A stretch of 13,023 bases of DNA from Chloroflexota bacterium (GTDB lineage Bacteria > Chloroflexota > Limnocylindria > Limnocylindrales > CSP1-4), in NCBI GenBank assembly GCA_021814735.1, contig JAKAHX010000015.1, positions 1-13,023 on the forward strand, read 5' to 3'. Made by a program: the position numbers and the translations under genes. Shown here piece after piece: positions 5,251 through 12,282 of this stretch. The first letter of the stretch is position 1. The number at the start of each line of letters is the position of its first letter. Under the pieces are notes generated by a model. The model saw only the letters and a list, made by a program, of their open reading frames with translations, had not been told where the DNA came from and ran no database searches.

Positions 5251-6369
5251 GTGGGTCGAGTCGTCCCCCGCACCAGGTTGCTCCGCCTGGGTGCGGCCCT
5301 CGCGCTCCTCGCCGCGCTCCTTGCGCCGGCCGCCCAGTCGGCGGTGGCCAACGCCGCCAGCGCCGGCGCGCTCCCGCAGCACGTCTTCGTGATCATGCTC
5401 GAGAACCACTCGAAGTCCAGCGTGCTCGGCGATCCGAACGCGCCGTACATCAACGCCCTGGCAAGGGAGTACGCCGTGGCGGAGAACTACTACGGCGTGA
5501 CTCACCCCAGCGAGCCCAACTACGTTGCGGCCATCAGCGGCAGCAACTGGTTCATGAACGACGACAACCCGGCCAATCGGTATGACCACACCAACCTCGT
5601 GGACCAGCTCGAGGCACATCACCTGACCTGGACCGCCTACATGCAGGCCATGCCGTCGGCCGGCTTCCTGGGCGACTCTGCCAACGGCGGCCTCTATGTC
5701 AGCAAGCACGACCCATTCGTGCTCTTCAACGACATCCGCAACAACCCGAAGCGGCTGGCCAACATCAAGCCGTACACGAGCTTCGCCTCAGACCTGGCGC
5801 ACGGCCGCGTGGCCAACTTCGTCTGGATCACCCCCGACCAGTGCAGCGACATGCACGGCGGCGTCTACTCGGCGGTGACCGGATTCCCCGAGGCGCCCTG
5901 CCCCTACGGCAGCGCCAACGACGACGCGAACGACGCTGCGCTGAAGCAGAAGGCCGACGCGTTCGTCAGGACCACGGTCCAGGCGATCATCCACTCGAGC
6001 GCGTGGCGCCAGAACAGCGCCATCTTCATCCTCACGGACGAGAACGACTACACGGGCGACACCGCGACCGACGGCTGGGCGTCTGCGGCCGGCTGCTGCA
6101 ACTCGCCGATTCTCCCGCCCGGCTACCAGTTCCTGAAGTCTGACGGCGTCACACCAGACGGCAACACCTGGGCCGGCGGGATGTACGGCGGAGGGCTGAT
6201 CCCGGCCGTGATCGTGACCACGCACGGCAAGCGCCACTTCCAGGGCTACCAGGCGTTCAACCACTACTCGCTGCTCAAGACGGTCGAGCAGATCTGGAAC
6301 CTGGGCTACCTGGGGAACGCCTCGGACGACGTGCAGGTCCACTCGCTGCTGGGGTACCTGCGTCCCTGA
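5251..6369 (+). CDS. Secreted acid phosphatase-like phosphoesterase (phospholipase C/AcpA superfamily)
   Basis: This is a predicted exported metal-dependent phosphoesterase of 372 residues. The N-terminus has a basic start (PRTRLLRLG), a hydrophobic core ALALLAALLAPAAQSAV and a likely cleavage near ANA or ASA, so the enzyme should act outside the membrane. Family motifs are MLENHS (metal-site E51-N52-H53), THPSEPNYV (H85-Y91), the segment around WITPDQCSDMHGG, LTDENDYTGD (D263-D266) and NHYSLLKTVEQIWNLGYLGNA near the C-terminus. These are typical of the PF04185 phosphoesterases, which include AcpA-like acid phosphatases and phospholipases C. The small size and the HPSEPNY motif favour phosphatase over phospholipase C, but the substrate cannot be read from sequence. 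Start choice: GGAGG (5238-5242) is 8 nt before GTG 5251; the frame is open to an ATG at 5122, but that extension would bury the signal peptide. Confidence 0.85.
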   Translation: MGRVVPRTRLLRLGAALALLAALLAPAAQSAVANAASAGALPQHVFVIMLENHSKSSVLGDPNAPYINALAREYAVAENYYGVTHPSEPNYVAAISGSNWFMNDDNPANRYDHTNLVDQLEAHHLTWTAYMQAMPSAGFLGDSANGGLYVSKHDPFVLFNDIRNNPKRLANIKPYTSFASDLAHGRVANFVWITPDQCSDMHGGVYSAVTGFPEAPCPYGSANDDANDAALKQKADAFVRTTVQAIIHSSAWRQNSAIFILTDENDYTGDTATDGWASAAGCCNSPILPPGYQFLKSDGVTPDGNTWAGGMYGGGLIPAVIVTTHGKRHFQGYQAFNHYSLLKTVEQIWNLGYLGNASDDVQVHSLLGYLRP

Positions 6370-6408
6370 CGTGCCGCGCGGCGGACGTCCCGCCGCCCCG
6401 CCAATCGT

Positions 6409-6438
6409 TCGAGCCGGGGGCCTGCGACCCCGGCTCGA
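6409..6438. terminator. Bidirectional hairpin between convergent genes
   Basis: TCGAGCCGGGG (6409-6419) and CCCCGGCTCGA (6428-6438) form a perfect 11-bp stem over an 8-nt loop. It lies midway between the phosphoesterase stop (6369) and the VanW gene stop (6471), as expected for a shared terminator. There is no clear T-run on either strand. Confidence 0.7.
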
Positions 6439-6470
6439 CTGTCTGTCTCGCGGATCCCTGCGACCCTGGG

Positions 6471-8360
6471 TCAGGGCGCGGCCGTCGCCCCCGCCGACGG
6501 GCCCGCCGAAGCCGACGGCAACGGCAGTTCCTTGACGCCGACCTGGATCAGCCCATTCACGGTCGCGTAGTGCGAGTAGAACGTCTCCTCGTGGATCACC
6601 GCGCCGGAGGCGTCGGTCACCGTCCGGGTCACCCACGCGTCGAACCCGTTCGACGCGTACTCCACCTGGTTCGTCTGGCCGGGCTTCAGCGTCGTGACGT
6701 CCACGTACTTGGTGGTGGCGTACGTGTAGTTCTTGATGATCGGGGTCGACAGCGTGACCGTCCGACCGGGATCGACGCTGAAGAGCTGGAACGTGACGGT
6801 GCCCGGCCCATTGATCGCATGGATCAGGACGGGATAGCTGGTGTCGTTGCGCCAGGTCATGTCCTGCTCCCAGCCGGTGCCAAGGGCGACCGTGGCGTCA
6901 AGGCCGACCGGATAGCGCGAGATGTAGTAGTAGTGGTTGGCCCGGTCGCCGATCTCGTAGCCGGCGCGAAGCGCGGCGTTGAACAGGGTGGTGGAGGTGC
7001 TGCAGATGCCGCCCGCGATCGCGCCGGTCTCCTCCGTGTGGCCGTCGATGATGGCGCCGCCCATGCCGTAGCCCTCGGCCAGGGTGGGGACCCCGACCAC
7101 CTTCCAGAAGTCGAACCAGGCTCCCGGGGTGACCACGTAGCCGTCGATCTTCGCGGCCGGGATGCTGATGTTGCGACCCCAGTAGTTGGAGATGCCGGGC
7201 ACGAAGTGCGTGGTCCAGCTTCCGACCATGGTCATCAGCGGCGCCGTCTGCTTCGCCTGGGCCGTGCTGAGCGCGGGAGCCACGCTGGACATCACCAGCT
7301 GCACCGTGGGCGGTGGGCCGCCCGCGGGCTGCGCGGCGAGCGACCTCCCGATCGCCGCGAGGCTCGCCCCGACGTCCAGCTGGCTGCCGTCCCGGCTCGC
7401 CAGCACACCCACGACCTTGCCGTCTCCCAGCAGGTACGTGGCGTCCTTCGGCGGCCGGTTCACCTTCGGCGCGAGTTGCAGGAGCGCGGCCTTCGCGGCA
7501 GCGGTTCCCACCACGGGCCCGTATCCCTGCCCGGTGGTGGTGAAGGCGATCCACGTGCGCAGCGTGGCAGCGTCGATGGTGGCCGAGAACGTCGGCTGCC
7601 CGGCGACGGTCAGGGTGAGCGGCTGGGCGGTCATCTGCTCGGCGGCCTGGATGGCGGCATTGGCCGCCGCCGTGCTCACCCCCGGCGACGTCGGCAGGGC
7701 GGCCAGGTCGACGACGGCCCGGTTGCCGGGTGTCACGAGAACGCGGTCGGCGGCGGCCAGTGCCGCTGCCTGGTCGATCGCGCTGCCGGAGGCCGCGCTG
7801 GTGAGGACGAACGTACCGCCCGGCCCCAGCGCGGCCGAGGCGTCAGTCGGCGCCACGCTGCGGATGCCGGCCGCCTGCGCGATGGCAGCCACGAGCGCAG
7901 AACGGCTGTACGTGAGTCGCACGCCGACGGCATCACCTCGGACCAGCGCACGCACGTCCTGGGCCAGGTTCGTGGCCGGGTCCGCGCCGTGGCCGACGGC
8001 GAAGGCCGCATCGAGCAGGGCCGCGTAATCGTAGGAGCGGTCGAGCCCCGCGAAGGGCACCTGGATGTCGCCCGCGGGCGACCGGAGCACCAGGACCCCA
8101 TCCGTGGCGCTGGGCAGTCGAGCCCGGAGCGTCGCCTCGGCGGCCGTCCGGTCGAGCCCGCCGATCGGCACGCCGCCCACGCTGACGCCCAGGACGGCAC
8201 GGTCGGCGAACGCCCGCTGGTACCCGATCACGAACCCTGCGATGATCGCGAACCCGAGCAGCAGCGTCACCACGAAGGCCGCGGCCGCACGCTGCCACGC
8301 GGCGGACCGGTGCAGATCGATGCCCGCCGGCAGTTCGACACCGGCAGTTTCGGCAGTCAT
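6471..8360 (-). CDS. Membrane-anchored VanW family protein with C-terminal G5-like domain
   Basis: This is a predicted envelope protein of 629 residues (from ATG 8360). Order: a short cytosolic N-terminus, a TM anchor at about 26-47, two Ala-rich repeated domains of the YoaR/peptidoglycan-binding type (about 55-355, including GVSVGGVPIGGLDRTAAEATL), a VanW domain (about 375-510) and a G5-like domain (about 535-610). The VanW domain shows NISIPAAKIDGYVVTPGAWFDFWKVVG, EGYGMGGAI, GGICSTSTTLFNAALRAGYEIGDR and YPVGLDATV. The usual C-Q pair after GGG is C-S here. VanW proteins occur with vancomycin-resistance genes and widely in Gram-positives, but their activity is not established; a wall-binding role is inferred. 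Start choice: AGGA lies 10 nt before ATG 8360 but only 1 nt before ATG 8369, so 8360 is preferred. TAGGAT (8370-8375) may be a -10, which would make the mRNA almost leaderless. Confidence 0.85.
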   Translation of the reverse strand: MTAETAGVELPAGIDLHRSAAWQRAAAAFVVTLLLGFAIIAGFVIGYQRAFADRAVLGVSVGGVPIGGLDRTAAEATLRARLPSATDGVLVLRSPAGDIQVPFAGLDRSYDYAALLDAAFAVGHGADPATNLAQDVRALVRGDAVGVRLTYSRSALVAAIAQAAGIRSVAPTDASAALGPGGTFVLTSAASGSAIDQAAALAAADRVLVTPGNRAVVDLAALPTSPGVSTAAANAAIQAAEQMTAQPLTLTVAGQPTFSATIDAATLRTWIAFTTTGQGYGPVVGTAAAKAALLQLAPKVNRPPKDATYLLGDGKVVGVLASRDGSQLDVGASLAAIGRSLAAQPAGGPPPTVQLVMSSVAPALSTAQAKQTAPLMTMVGSWTTHFVPGISNYWGRNISIPAAKIDGYVVTPGAWFDFWKVVGVPTLAEGYGMGGAIIDGHTEETGAIAGGICSTSTTLFNAALRAGYEIGDRANHYYYISRYPVGLDATVALGTGWEQDMTWRNDTSYPVLIHAINGPGTVTFQLFSVDPGRTVTLSTPIIKNYTYATTKYVDVTTLKPGQTNQVEYASNGFDAWVTRTVTDASGAVIHEETFYSHYATVNGLIQVGVKELPLPSASAGPSAGATAAP

Positions 8361-8423
8361 CGTGCGCATATCCTAACGGCACGACGCGCCAAACGATCCC
8401 GGGACTTTCGGCCCCGAACGGTC

Positions 8424-8509
8424 GGAGCGTGCGCGGGGGCCTCGTTGCCGTTCAGAGGGTCCGCGTGGCCCCGTCCTTGGTTGGAGGGTGCGCGGGGCCC
8501 TCGTTGCCG
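8424..8509. repeat. Pair of 27-nt direct repeats downstream of jag
   Basis: Copies at 8424-8450 and 8483-8509 match at 25 of 27 positions, starting GGAG and ending CTCGTTGCCG, 59 bp apart. They lie in the 154-bp gap between the end of jag and the start of the VanW gene. Both genes are on the minus strand, so the repeats fall in the jag 3' region. No other gene is visible in this gap, nor a convincing terminator. Confidence 0.7.
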
Positions 8510-8523
8510 GCCGGCGGCGGGCG

Positions 8524-9612
8524 CTAGTCCTCCTGCCGGATGATCACCACGCGCCGGTTGGGTTCCTCGCCGATCGACTGGGTGGCCACGCCCGGCCGGT
8601 CGCGCAGCGCCAGGTGCACCCAGCGCCGCTCCAGTGCCGGCATCGGCTCGAGCTGCAGCATGCGCCCGGTCTCCTCGACGCGGTCGGCGGCGCGCTGTGC
8701 GATCTCGCGCAGCTGTCGTTCGCGCCGCCCGCGATAGTCCTCCACGTCCACGAGGACGCGGGTCCACTCACCCATCCGCCGCGAGAGGAGCAGGTTCACC
8801 AGGTGCTGGAGCGCCGAGAGCCGCTCGCCCTTGCGCCCGATCAGCGCCCCGAGTGCCTCCTTTTCGGCGCCCTCGCCGGTCACGTCGAGCTTCGAGGTCT
8901 CTCCCGTGTGCACGGTCACGCGAACGTCGTAGCCGAGGTGGCCGAGGATGGTCTCGAGGATCTCGCGACCCGCCTCGAGCGCCTCGGGGCTGGCCTCCGC
9001 GGCCTGGACCTCCTCGCGCTCGGCGCTCACCGAGCGGGCCGCGGCGACTTCCGCGCGCTCGCCCTCCGAGAGACTGACCGCGCCGCGCTGTTCGCGGGGA
9101 ACGCGACGAGCTGCGCCCCGCTCGCCGTGCCGCTCGAACCGTCCGCCGCGCTCCGTCCGCGCGGGTCGCTCGGGCCGCTCATGGCGCTCGCCCCCGGCCG
9201 GGCGCTCTGCGCGCTCCGCCGTCTCGGCCCGCTCGGCTCCGGCCGGCCGCCAGGCCCCGCGCTCCCGCGGCGCGCCCTCGCGCGAGGGAGCCCGCCGGCC
9301 GCGTTCATGGTCACCGGCTCCGCCGCGCTCGTACGCTCCTCGCCCACGACCCTCCCGCGGCGGTCGTTCCGGGAGCGGCGGCAACGGCTGCGACTCCGCC
9401 GCCGCACGCCGGGGTGCTTCCCCGCCGAGCGCAGACCGCGGCGCGGCGATCACCCGCGCGGGCTCGGCCCCCATGCCGAGGACGCCGCGGCTCCCGGGGG
9501 TCAGGATCTCGAAGTCCAGGTCGTCCAGGCCGGTCACGCCGAAGGCCTCCCGCGCCTGGCGCAGTGCCTCCTCGACGGTCCGGCCGGTGAACTCCTGGTA
9601 CTCGCTGCTCAT
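8524..9612 (-). CDS. jag: Jag/KhpB RNA-binding protein (Jag-N, KH, R3H) with long charged linker
   Basis: Jag (KhpB, EloR) is a cytoplasmic RNA-binding protein that influences cell elongation, often encoded beside yidC. The 362-residue product has a Jag-N domain (about 1-55, EEALRQAREAFGV and SRGVLGMGAEPARV), a linker of about 150 residues very rich in Arg, Glu, Gly and Pro (57-205), a KH domain (about 215-290) with ALIGRKGERLSALQHLVN carrying the G-x-x-G motif at 259-262, and an R3H domain (about 295-360) with LEPMPALERRWVHLAL and GEEPNRRVVI. The R3H core keeps ERR-x-x-H. The long linker makes it larger than the roughly 210-residue B. subtilis form. Its ATG overlaps the yidC TGA by 4 nt, so it is translationally coupled as the last gene of the rpmH operon. 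Confidence 0.93.
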   Translation of the reverse strand: MSSEYQEFTGRTVEEALRQAREAFGVTGLDDLDFEILTPGSRGVLGMGAEPARVIAAPRSALGGEAPRRAAAESQPLPPLPERPPREGRGRGAYERGGAGDHERGRRAPSREGAPRERGAWRPAGAERAETAERAERPAGGERHERPERPARTERGGRFERHGERGAARRVPREQRGAVSLSEGERAEVAAARSVSAEREEVQAAEASPEALEAGREILETILGHLGYDVRVTVHTGETSKLDVTGEGAEKEALGALIGRKGERLSALQHLVNLLLSRRMGEWTRVLVDVEDYRGRRERQLREIAQRAADRVEETGRMLQLEPMPALERRWVHLALRDRPGVATQSIGEEPNRRVVIIRQED

Positions 9613-10871
9613 CGACGCCTCCCTCGCCGGCTCGTCCGGGCTCGCTCCCTGTTCGGTCGCACCGTGCCGGCCGCGCTGTCCTTGGGCAGGCGACGCGGAC
9701 CCGCCTGGTCACCCGTTCCGGGCGCCGACAGCATTGGCGTCGGCGGCGCGAACCTCGGGGTGTGTCCGACGGCGAATGCCGGTGTCCATCCGAACAACGG
9801 GAACAGGGAACCCCAACCGGCGATCAGATACTGCTGCACGATCGAGAAGATCGTGGTGACGATCCAGTAGATGAAGAGCCCGGCCGGCAGGAACGAGCCG
9901 TACACGAGCGAGAGAAGCGGCAGCAGCAGGAACGCCCGCTGCTGGGCCTGGGCCTGGGGATCGCTGGAGCTCGGCATCATCATCCGCGTCTGCAGCAACT
10001 GGAACAGCGCGGAGACCAGGGCGAGCAGGCTGAACCCGAAGTTGATCCCGGGGATCCTGAAGAGGATCTCCGGTGTGCTCGCGTCGAGGCCACCCAGCCA
10101 CCAGATGTGCGGCTCGATGCACGGGCCGCCCGTCGCCGCCCCGGCCTGGCAGGTGACGTGCAGCACCTGGACCCCGAACACCTGGAGCATCGAGCTGATG
10201 TTCGGCGCCGTCAGCCCCGACGAGAAGACCGAGTACATGGGGAACAGGAGCACCATGGTGAGCATGGTGGGCAGGCACCCGGAGGCGGGGTTCACGCCAC
10301 GCTCCCGGTAGAGCCGCATCTGCTCCTCGCTCACCTTCTGGCGGTCACCCTTGTACTTCGAGGCGATCGCCTTGAGTTCCGGCTGCAGCATCTGCATCCG
10401 GCGCTGGGAGACGATCTGCGCGCGGTAGACCGGCACGAGCAGGAGCCGGATCAGGAGCGTGACCAGGATGATCGCGATGCCGATGTCGCCGACGAGGTTG
10501 TAGAAGAAGATCAGGACCAGGAAGATCGCCTGGAAGATGGGCGTGAAGGCCCACGCGATCAGGCTGAACGGGTCGGCAGCATTCGGCTGTGCCGGGCAGA
10601 GGTTGGGGTGTCGCGTGGGGGCCGCCGACTGGCCGGGCTTGAGGCTGGGCGCCGGCGTGGCCGGCGGGTTGGGGCACGGCGGCAGCGACGCGGCCACGCC
10701 GCCGGCCAGCGGGGATGCGCTCGGCGCGGCTGCCGATCCGCCCGACGCGGTCGGCGCGGGCGAGGCGCCGGGCGTCGGCGATGCGGCCAGCGCGACCGGG
10801 ATGACGGCGAAGTACGCGGCGAGCGCGAGCGCCGCCGCGATCGGCAGCACGCGGAGTCGGCGGGTGGTCAC
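9609..10871 (-). CDS. yidC: Membrane protein insertase YidC/Oxa1 family
   Basis: YidC inserts and folds inner-membrane proteins, alone or with SecYEG. From GTG 10871 it has 420 residues: an N-terminal hydrophobic segment (about 8-30, ending VALAASP), a Pro/Ala/Ser-rich extracytoplasmic stretch (31-90), then the Oxa1 core. The core shows TM1 with LVTLLIRLLLVPVY and the conserved Arg142 in the hydrophilic groove, the cytoplasmic hairpin (SQRRMQMLQPELKAIASKYKGD), NPASGCLP (194-201), and the WWLGGLDAS loop before the last TM segments. The tail is Arg-rich (RTSRRGRRR), typical for ribosome contact. Start choice: AAGGGAG (10884-10890) is 12 nt before GTG 10871. An in-frame ATG at 10916 would add 15 residues and overlap yidD, but has no visible ribosome-binding site. 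Loop cysteines (HVTCQAG and GGPCIEP) may form a disulfide. Confidence 0.93.
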   Translation of the reverse strand: MTTRRLRVLPIAAALALAAYFAVIPVALAASPTPGASPAPTASGGSAAAPSASPLAGGVAASLPPCPNPPATPAPSLKPGQSAAPTRHPNLCPAQPNAADPFSLIAWAFTPIFQAIFLVLIFFYNLVGDIGIAIILVTLLIRLLLVPVYRAQIVSQRRMQMLQPELKAIASKYKGDRQKVSEEQMRLYRERGVNPASGCLPTMLTMVLLFPMYSVFSSGLTAPNISSMLQVFGVQVLHVTCQAGAATGGPCIEPHIWWLGGLDASTPEILFRIPGINFGFSLLALVSALFQLLQTRMMMPSSSDPQAQAQQRAFLLLPLLSLVYGSFLPAGLFIYWIVTTIFSIVQQYLIAGWGSLFPLFGWTPAFAVGHTPRFAPPTPMLSAPGTGDQAGPRRLPKDSAAGTVRPNRERARTSRRGRRR

Positions 10872-10899
10872 CTTCGTGAGCTGCTCCCTTTCCTCGGCG

Positions 10900-11106
10900 C
10901 TACGGCACCGGGTCATAGCCGCCCGGGTGCCACGGGTGACACCGGGCGATCCGCCGCGCGCCCATCCAGCTGCCGCGCAACAGGCCGTACTTCGCGATGG
11001 CCTGCTCCGTGTAGCGGGAACAGGTCGGCTCGTAGCGGCACGACGCGGGAAGCCACGCGAACAGCACGCGGTACAGCCGGATCGCGCCGATCCCGAGCGT
11101 CTTCAC
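10900..11106 (-). CDS. yidD: Membrane protein insertion efficiency factor YidD
   Basis: YidD is a small membrane-associated protein that helps YidC-dependent insertion. The 68-residue product has the family pattern in full: an amphipathic N-terminus ([15 protein letters not shown]), then [43 protein letters not shown], with all three conserved cysteines. It begins with GTG (11104-11106), whose GTGA overlaps the rnpA stop, so translation is coupled. yidC follows on the same strand. Length and order (rnpA-yidD-yidC) are standard. Confidence 0.95.
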   Translation of the reverse strand: MKTLGIGAIRLYRVLFAWLPASCRYEPTCSRYTEQAIAKYGLLRGSWMGARRIARCHPWHPGGYDPVP

Positions 11107-11459
11107 GCGCCGCTTCCCTCCGGCCGAAGGATCCCTGCCCGGCCGAACAGTCGAGCCACCACGTCCCGCAGCTCAGCGTAGCTCGCCGAGACGCTGCCGG
11201 CGCGGGCCACGAGGAGCACGTCCCACCCCGGTGTCACGCGAGCGGCGAACGAGCGGACGATCTCCCGCAGCCGTCGGCGGACGCGGTTACGCACCACGGC
11301 CCCCCCGAGCCGGCGGCCGGTCGAGAAGGCATAGCGGGTTCGGTCGAGACCGTTCGGCATCGTACGGACGACCACGAGCGGATGCGCCCGGCTGGTCCCG
11401 TGACGCTGGAGAGCGGCGAAGTCCGCCGGTCGGCGGAGTGTCTCCAGCTGGACCGCCAT
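11103..11459 (-). CDS. rnpA: Ribonuclease P protein component
   Basis: RnpA binds the catalytic P RNA and helps it recognise the 5' leader of precursor tRNAs; it would also process the pre-tmRNA encoded earlier in this window. The 118-residue basic protein has the family signature [10 protein letters not shown] (57-66), preceded by [14 protein letters not shown] and followed by DVLLVARAG and the C-terminal helix [10 protein letters not shown]. The start ([17 protein letters not shown]) matches the usual N-terminus. It begins 15 nt after the rpmH stop; no strong Shine-Dalgarno is visible, so coupling to rpmH translation is likely. The P RNA gene is not in this window. Confidence 0.95.
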   Translation of the reverse strand: MAVQLETLRRPADFAALQRHGTSRAHPLVVVRTMPNGLDRTRYAFSTGRRLGGAVVRNRVRRRLREIVRSFAARVTPGWDVLLVARAGSVSASYAELRDVVARLFGRAGILRPEGSGA

Positions 11460-11474
11460 GGCGACCCAGCCTGG

Positions 11475-11609
11475 TCAGACGGTCAGACGATGCCGGCCCC
11501 GTGCCCGCCGAGCAGCGAGCACGCGCCGCCCCCCGCGCGTCTTCATGCGCGCGCGGAAGCCGTGCTCCTTGGCGCGGTGTCGCTTCTTGGGCTGGTACGT
11601 CTGCTTCAT
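11475..11609 (-). CDS. rpmH: 50S ribosomal protein L34
   Basis: L34 is a small, very basic protein of the large ribosomal subunit. The 44-residue product [20 protein letters not shown]... continues to RLTV and has all L34 hallmarks: [20 protein letters not shown], and the Arg-rich C-terminus. The frame is open 35 codons upstream, but that extension is not L34-like. AAGGAG (11622-11627) is 12 nt before the ATG. It is the first gene of the operon that continues with rnpA, yidD, yidC and jag; the mRNA leader is predicted at about 125 nt. Confidence 0.96.
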   Translation of the reverse strand: MKQTYQPKKRHRAKEHGFRARMKTRGGRRVLAARRARGRHRLTV

Positions 11610-11742
11610 CGGGCGCCACGGCTCCTTGGCAGGGACGAGGTTCGAGCGGCGGCAGCAGGGCCGGATGGGGCCCACCTGCCCTGGGTGGATACGACACGAC
11701 GCGCCGGCGCCCACGGCGCAGCGACGCGTCTCGTGCCGGGGG

Positions 11743-11772
11743 ATTATATGGACCCGCCGGAACGGGTGTCAA
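11743..11772 (-). promoter_or_regulatory. Consensus sigma-70 promoter of the rpmH operon
   Basis: Read on the minus strand, TTGACA (11767-11772), an 18-bp spacer and TATAAT (11743-11748) match both consensus hexamers perfectly. It is the strongest promoter in the window and the most AT-rich spot in its surroundings. The predicted start is near 11736, about 127 nt before rpmH. Confidence 0.85.
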
Positions 11773-11778
11773 ACGAGT

Positions 11779-11790
11779 CGGACGTGTCCG
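11779..11790. promoter_or_regulatory. Palindrome CGGAC-GT-GTCCG upstream of the rpmH -35
   Basis: The arms CGGAC (11779-11783) and GTCCG (11786-11790) flank GT. The site lies 6 bp upstream of the rpmH -35 hexamer and 31 bp before csaA. A second GGACGTG copy follows at 11790-11796. It could be an operator shared by the two divergent units, but short GC palindromes are common here. Confidence 0.3.
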
Positions 11791-11820
11791 GACGTGCCGA
11801 CGAGTACGGGGAGATCACGG

Positions 11821-12192
11821 GTGGGCGAGACCAGCCGGCGCGAATTCCGGCCGTCGGGCAGCGCGACCATCGAGGACTTCGAGCGGCTGGACATCCGCGT
11901 CGGCCGAATCGTCTCGGCAGAGGCATTCCCCGAGGCGCGGCGGCCCGCCTACCGACTGCAGATCGACTTCGGCCCCGGCGGGCTGCGCAGTTCGTCCGCC
12001 CAGCTCACCGGGACGTACCCCGACCCGGCGGCGCTCGTGGGTCGGCTCGTGGTCGCGGTGGTCAACTTCCCGCCGCGCCGGGTGGCGGGGTTCCGCAGCG
12101 AGGTGCTGGTCCTTGGCGCGCTTCCCGCCGACGGGCGGATCCCGCTCCTCTCGGTGGACGAAGGAGCATCGCCGGGCGACCCGATCGGCTGA
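11821..12192 (+). CDS. csaA: CsaA-type tRNA-binding domain chaperone
   Basis: CsaA is a small homodimeric protein with an OB-fold related to the tRNA-binding domain of bacterial Met- and Phe-tRNA synthetases; in Bacillus it has export-chaperone activity with SecA. The 123-residue product shows the family motifs in order: IEDFERLDIRVGRIVSAE (17-34), PEARRPAYRLQIDFG (37-51), SSAQLT (58-63), VNFPPRRVAGFRSEVLVLGA (81-100). Start choice: GGGGAG (11808-11813) is 7 nt before GTG 11821, and the family consensus begins just after. It is divergent from rpmH and lies between that operon and dnaA. No obvious promoter of its own is visible; a 5-bp hairpin (12195-12207) follows the stop. Whether it acts on proteins or tRNA in this organism cannot be told. 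Confidence 0.9.
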   Translation: MGETSRREFRPSGSATIEDFERLDIRVGRIVSAEAFPEARRPAYRLQIDFGPGGLRSSSAQLTGTYPDPAALVGRLVVAVVNFPPRRVAGFRSEVLVLGALPADGRIPLLSVDEGASPGDPIG

Positions 12193-12221
12193 CTCCCCGA
12201 CGCGGGGCCCGCCCGCCATCT

Positions 12222-12242
12222 GTATACCCCCGGGGGGTATAC
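12222..12242. promoter_or_regulatory. Perfect 10-bp inverted repeat upstream of dnaA (CsoR-like operator or hairpin)
   Basis: GTATACCCCC (12222-12231) and GGGGGTATAC (12233-12242) are perfect inverted arms around one G. The core fits TACCC-N5-GGGTA (12225-12239), the form of operator reported for copper-responsive CsoR/RicR repressors. It ends 10 bp before the dnaA -35. It also lies 29 bp after the csaA stop, so a transcription hairpin is the plain alternative; no T-run is present. Confidence 0.45.
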
Positions 12243-12252
12243 CGGTTTCGCG

Positions 12253-12282
12253 TTGCGACGGCGCCGGGGCCGGTGCTAGGCT
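12253..12282 (+). promoter_or_regulatory. dnaA promoter
   Basis: TTGCGA (12253-12258), an 18-bp spacer and TAGGCT (12277-12282) preceded by TGC form an extended -10 promoter. The predicted start is near 12289, leaving a leader of about 150 nt before dnaA. I found no TTATCCACA-type DnaA box in 12193-12442, so autoregulation at this site is not supported. Confidence 0.6.

Noticed and set aside
8424..8509. CRISPR array
   Set aside because: Only two imperfect 27-nt copies, no third unit and no cas genes.
6570..8543. 657-codon plus-strand frame opposite the VanW gene
   Set aside because: A shadow of the minus-strand gene, with no domain features; it also crosses the intergenic gap without a ribosome-binding site.
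8488..9870. 460-codon plus-strand frame opposite jag
   Set aside because: A mirror of the Arg/Glu-rich jag linker; no motif and no start signal.
12195..12207. CCCCG-ACG-CGGGG as the csaA terminator
   Set aside because: Only a 5-bp stem with no T-run; too short to call on its own in DNA this GC-rich.
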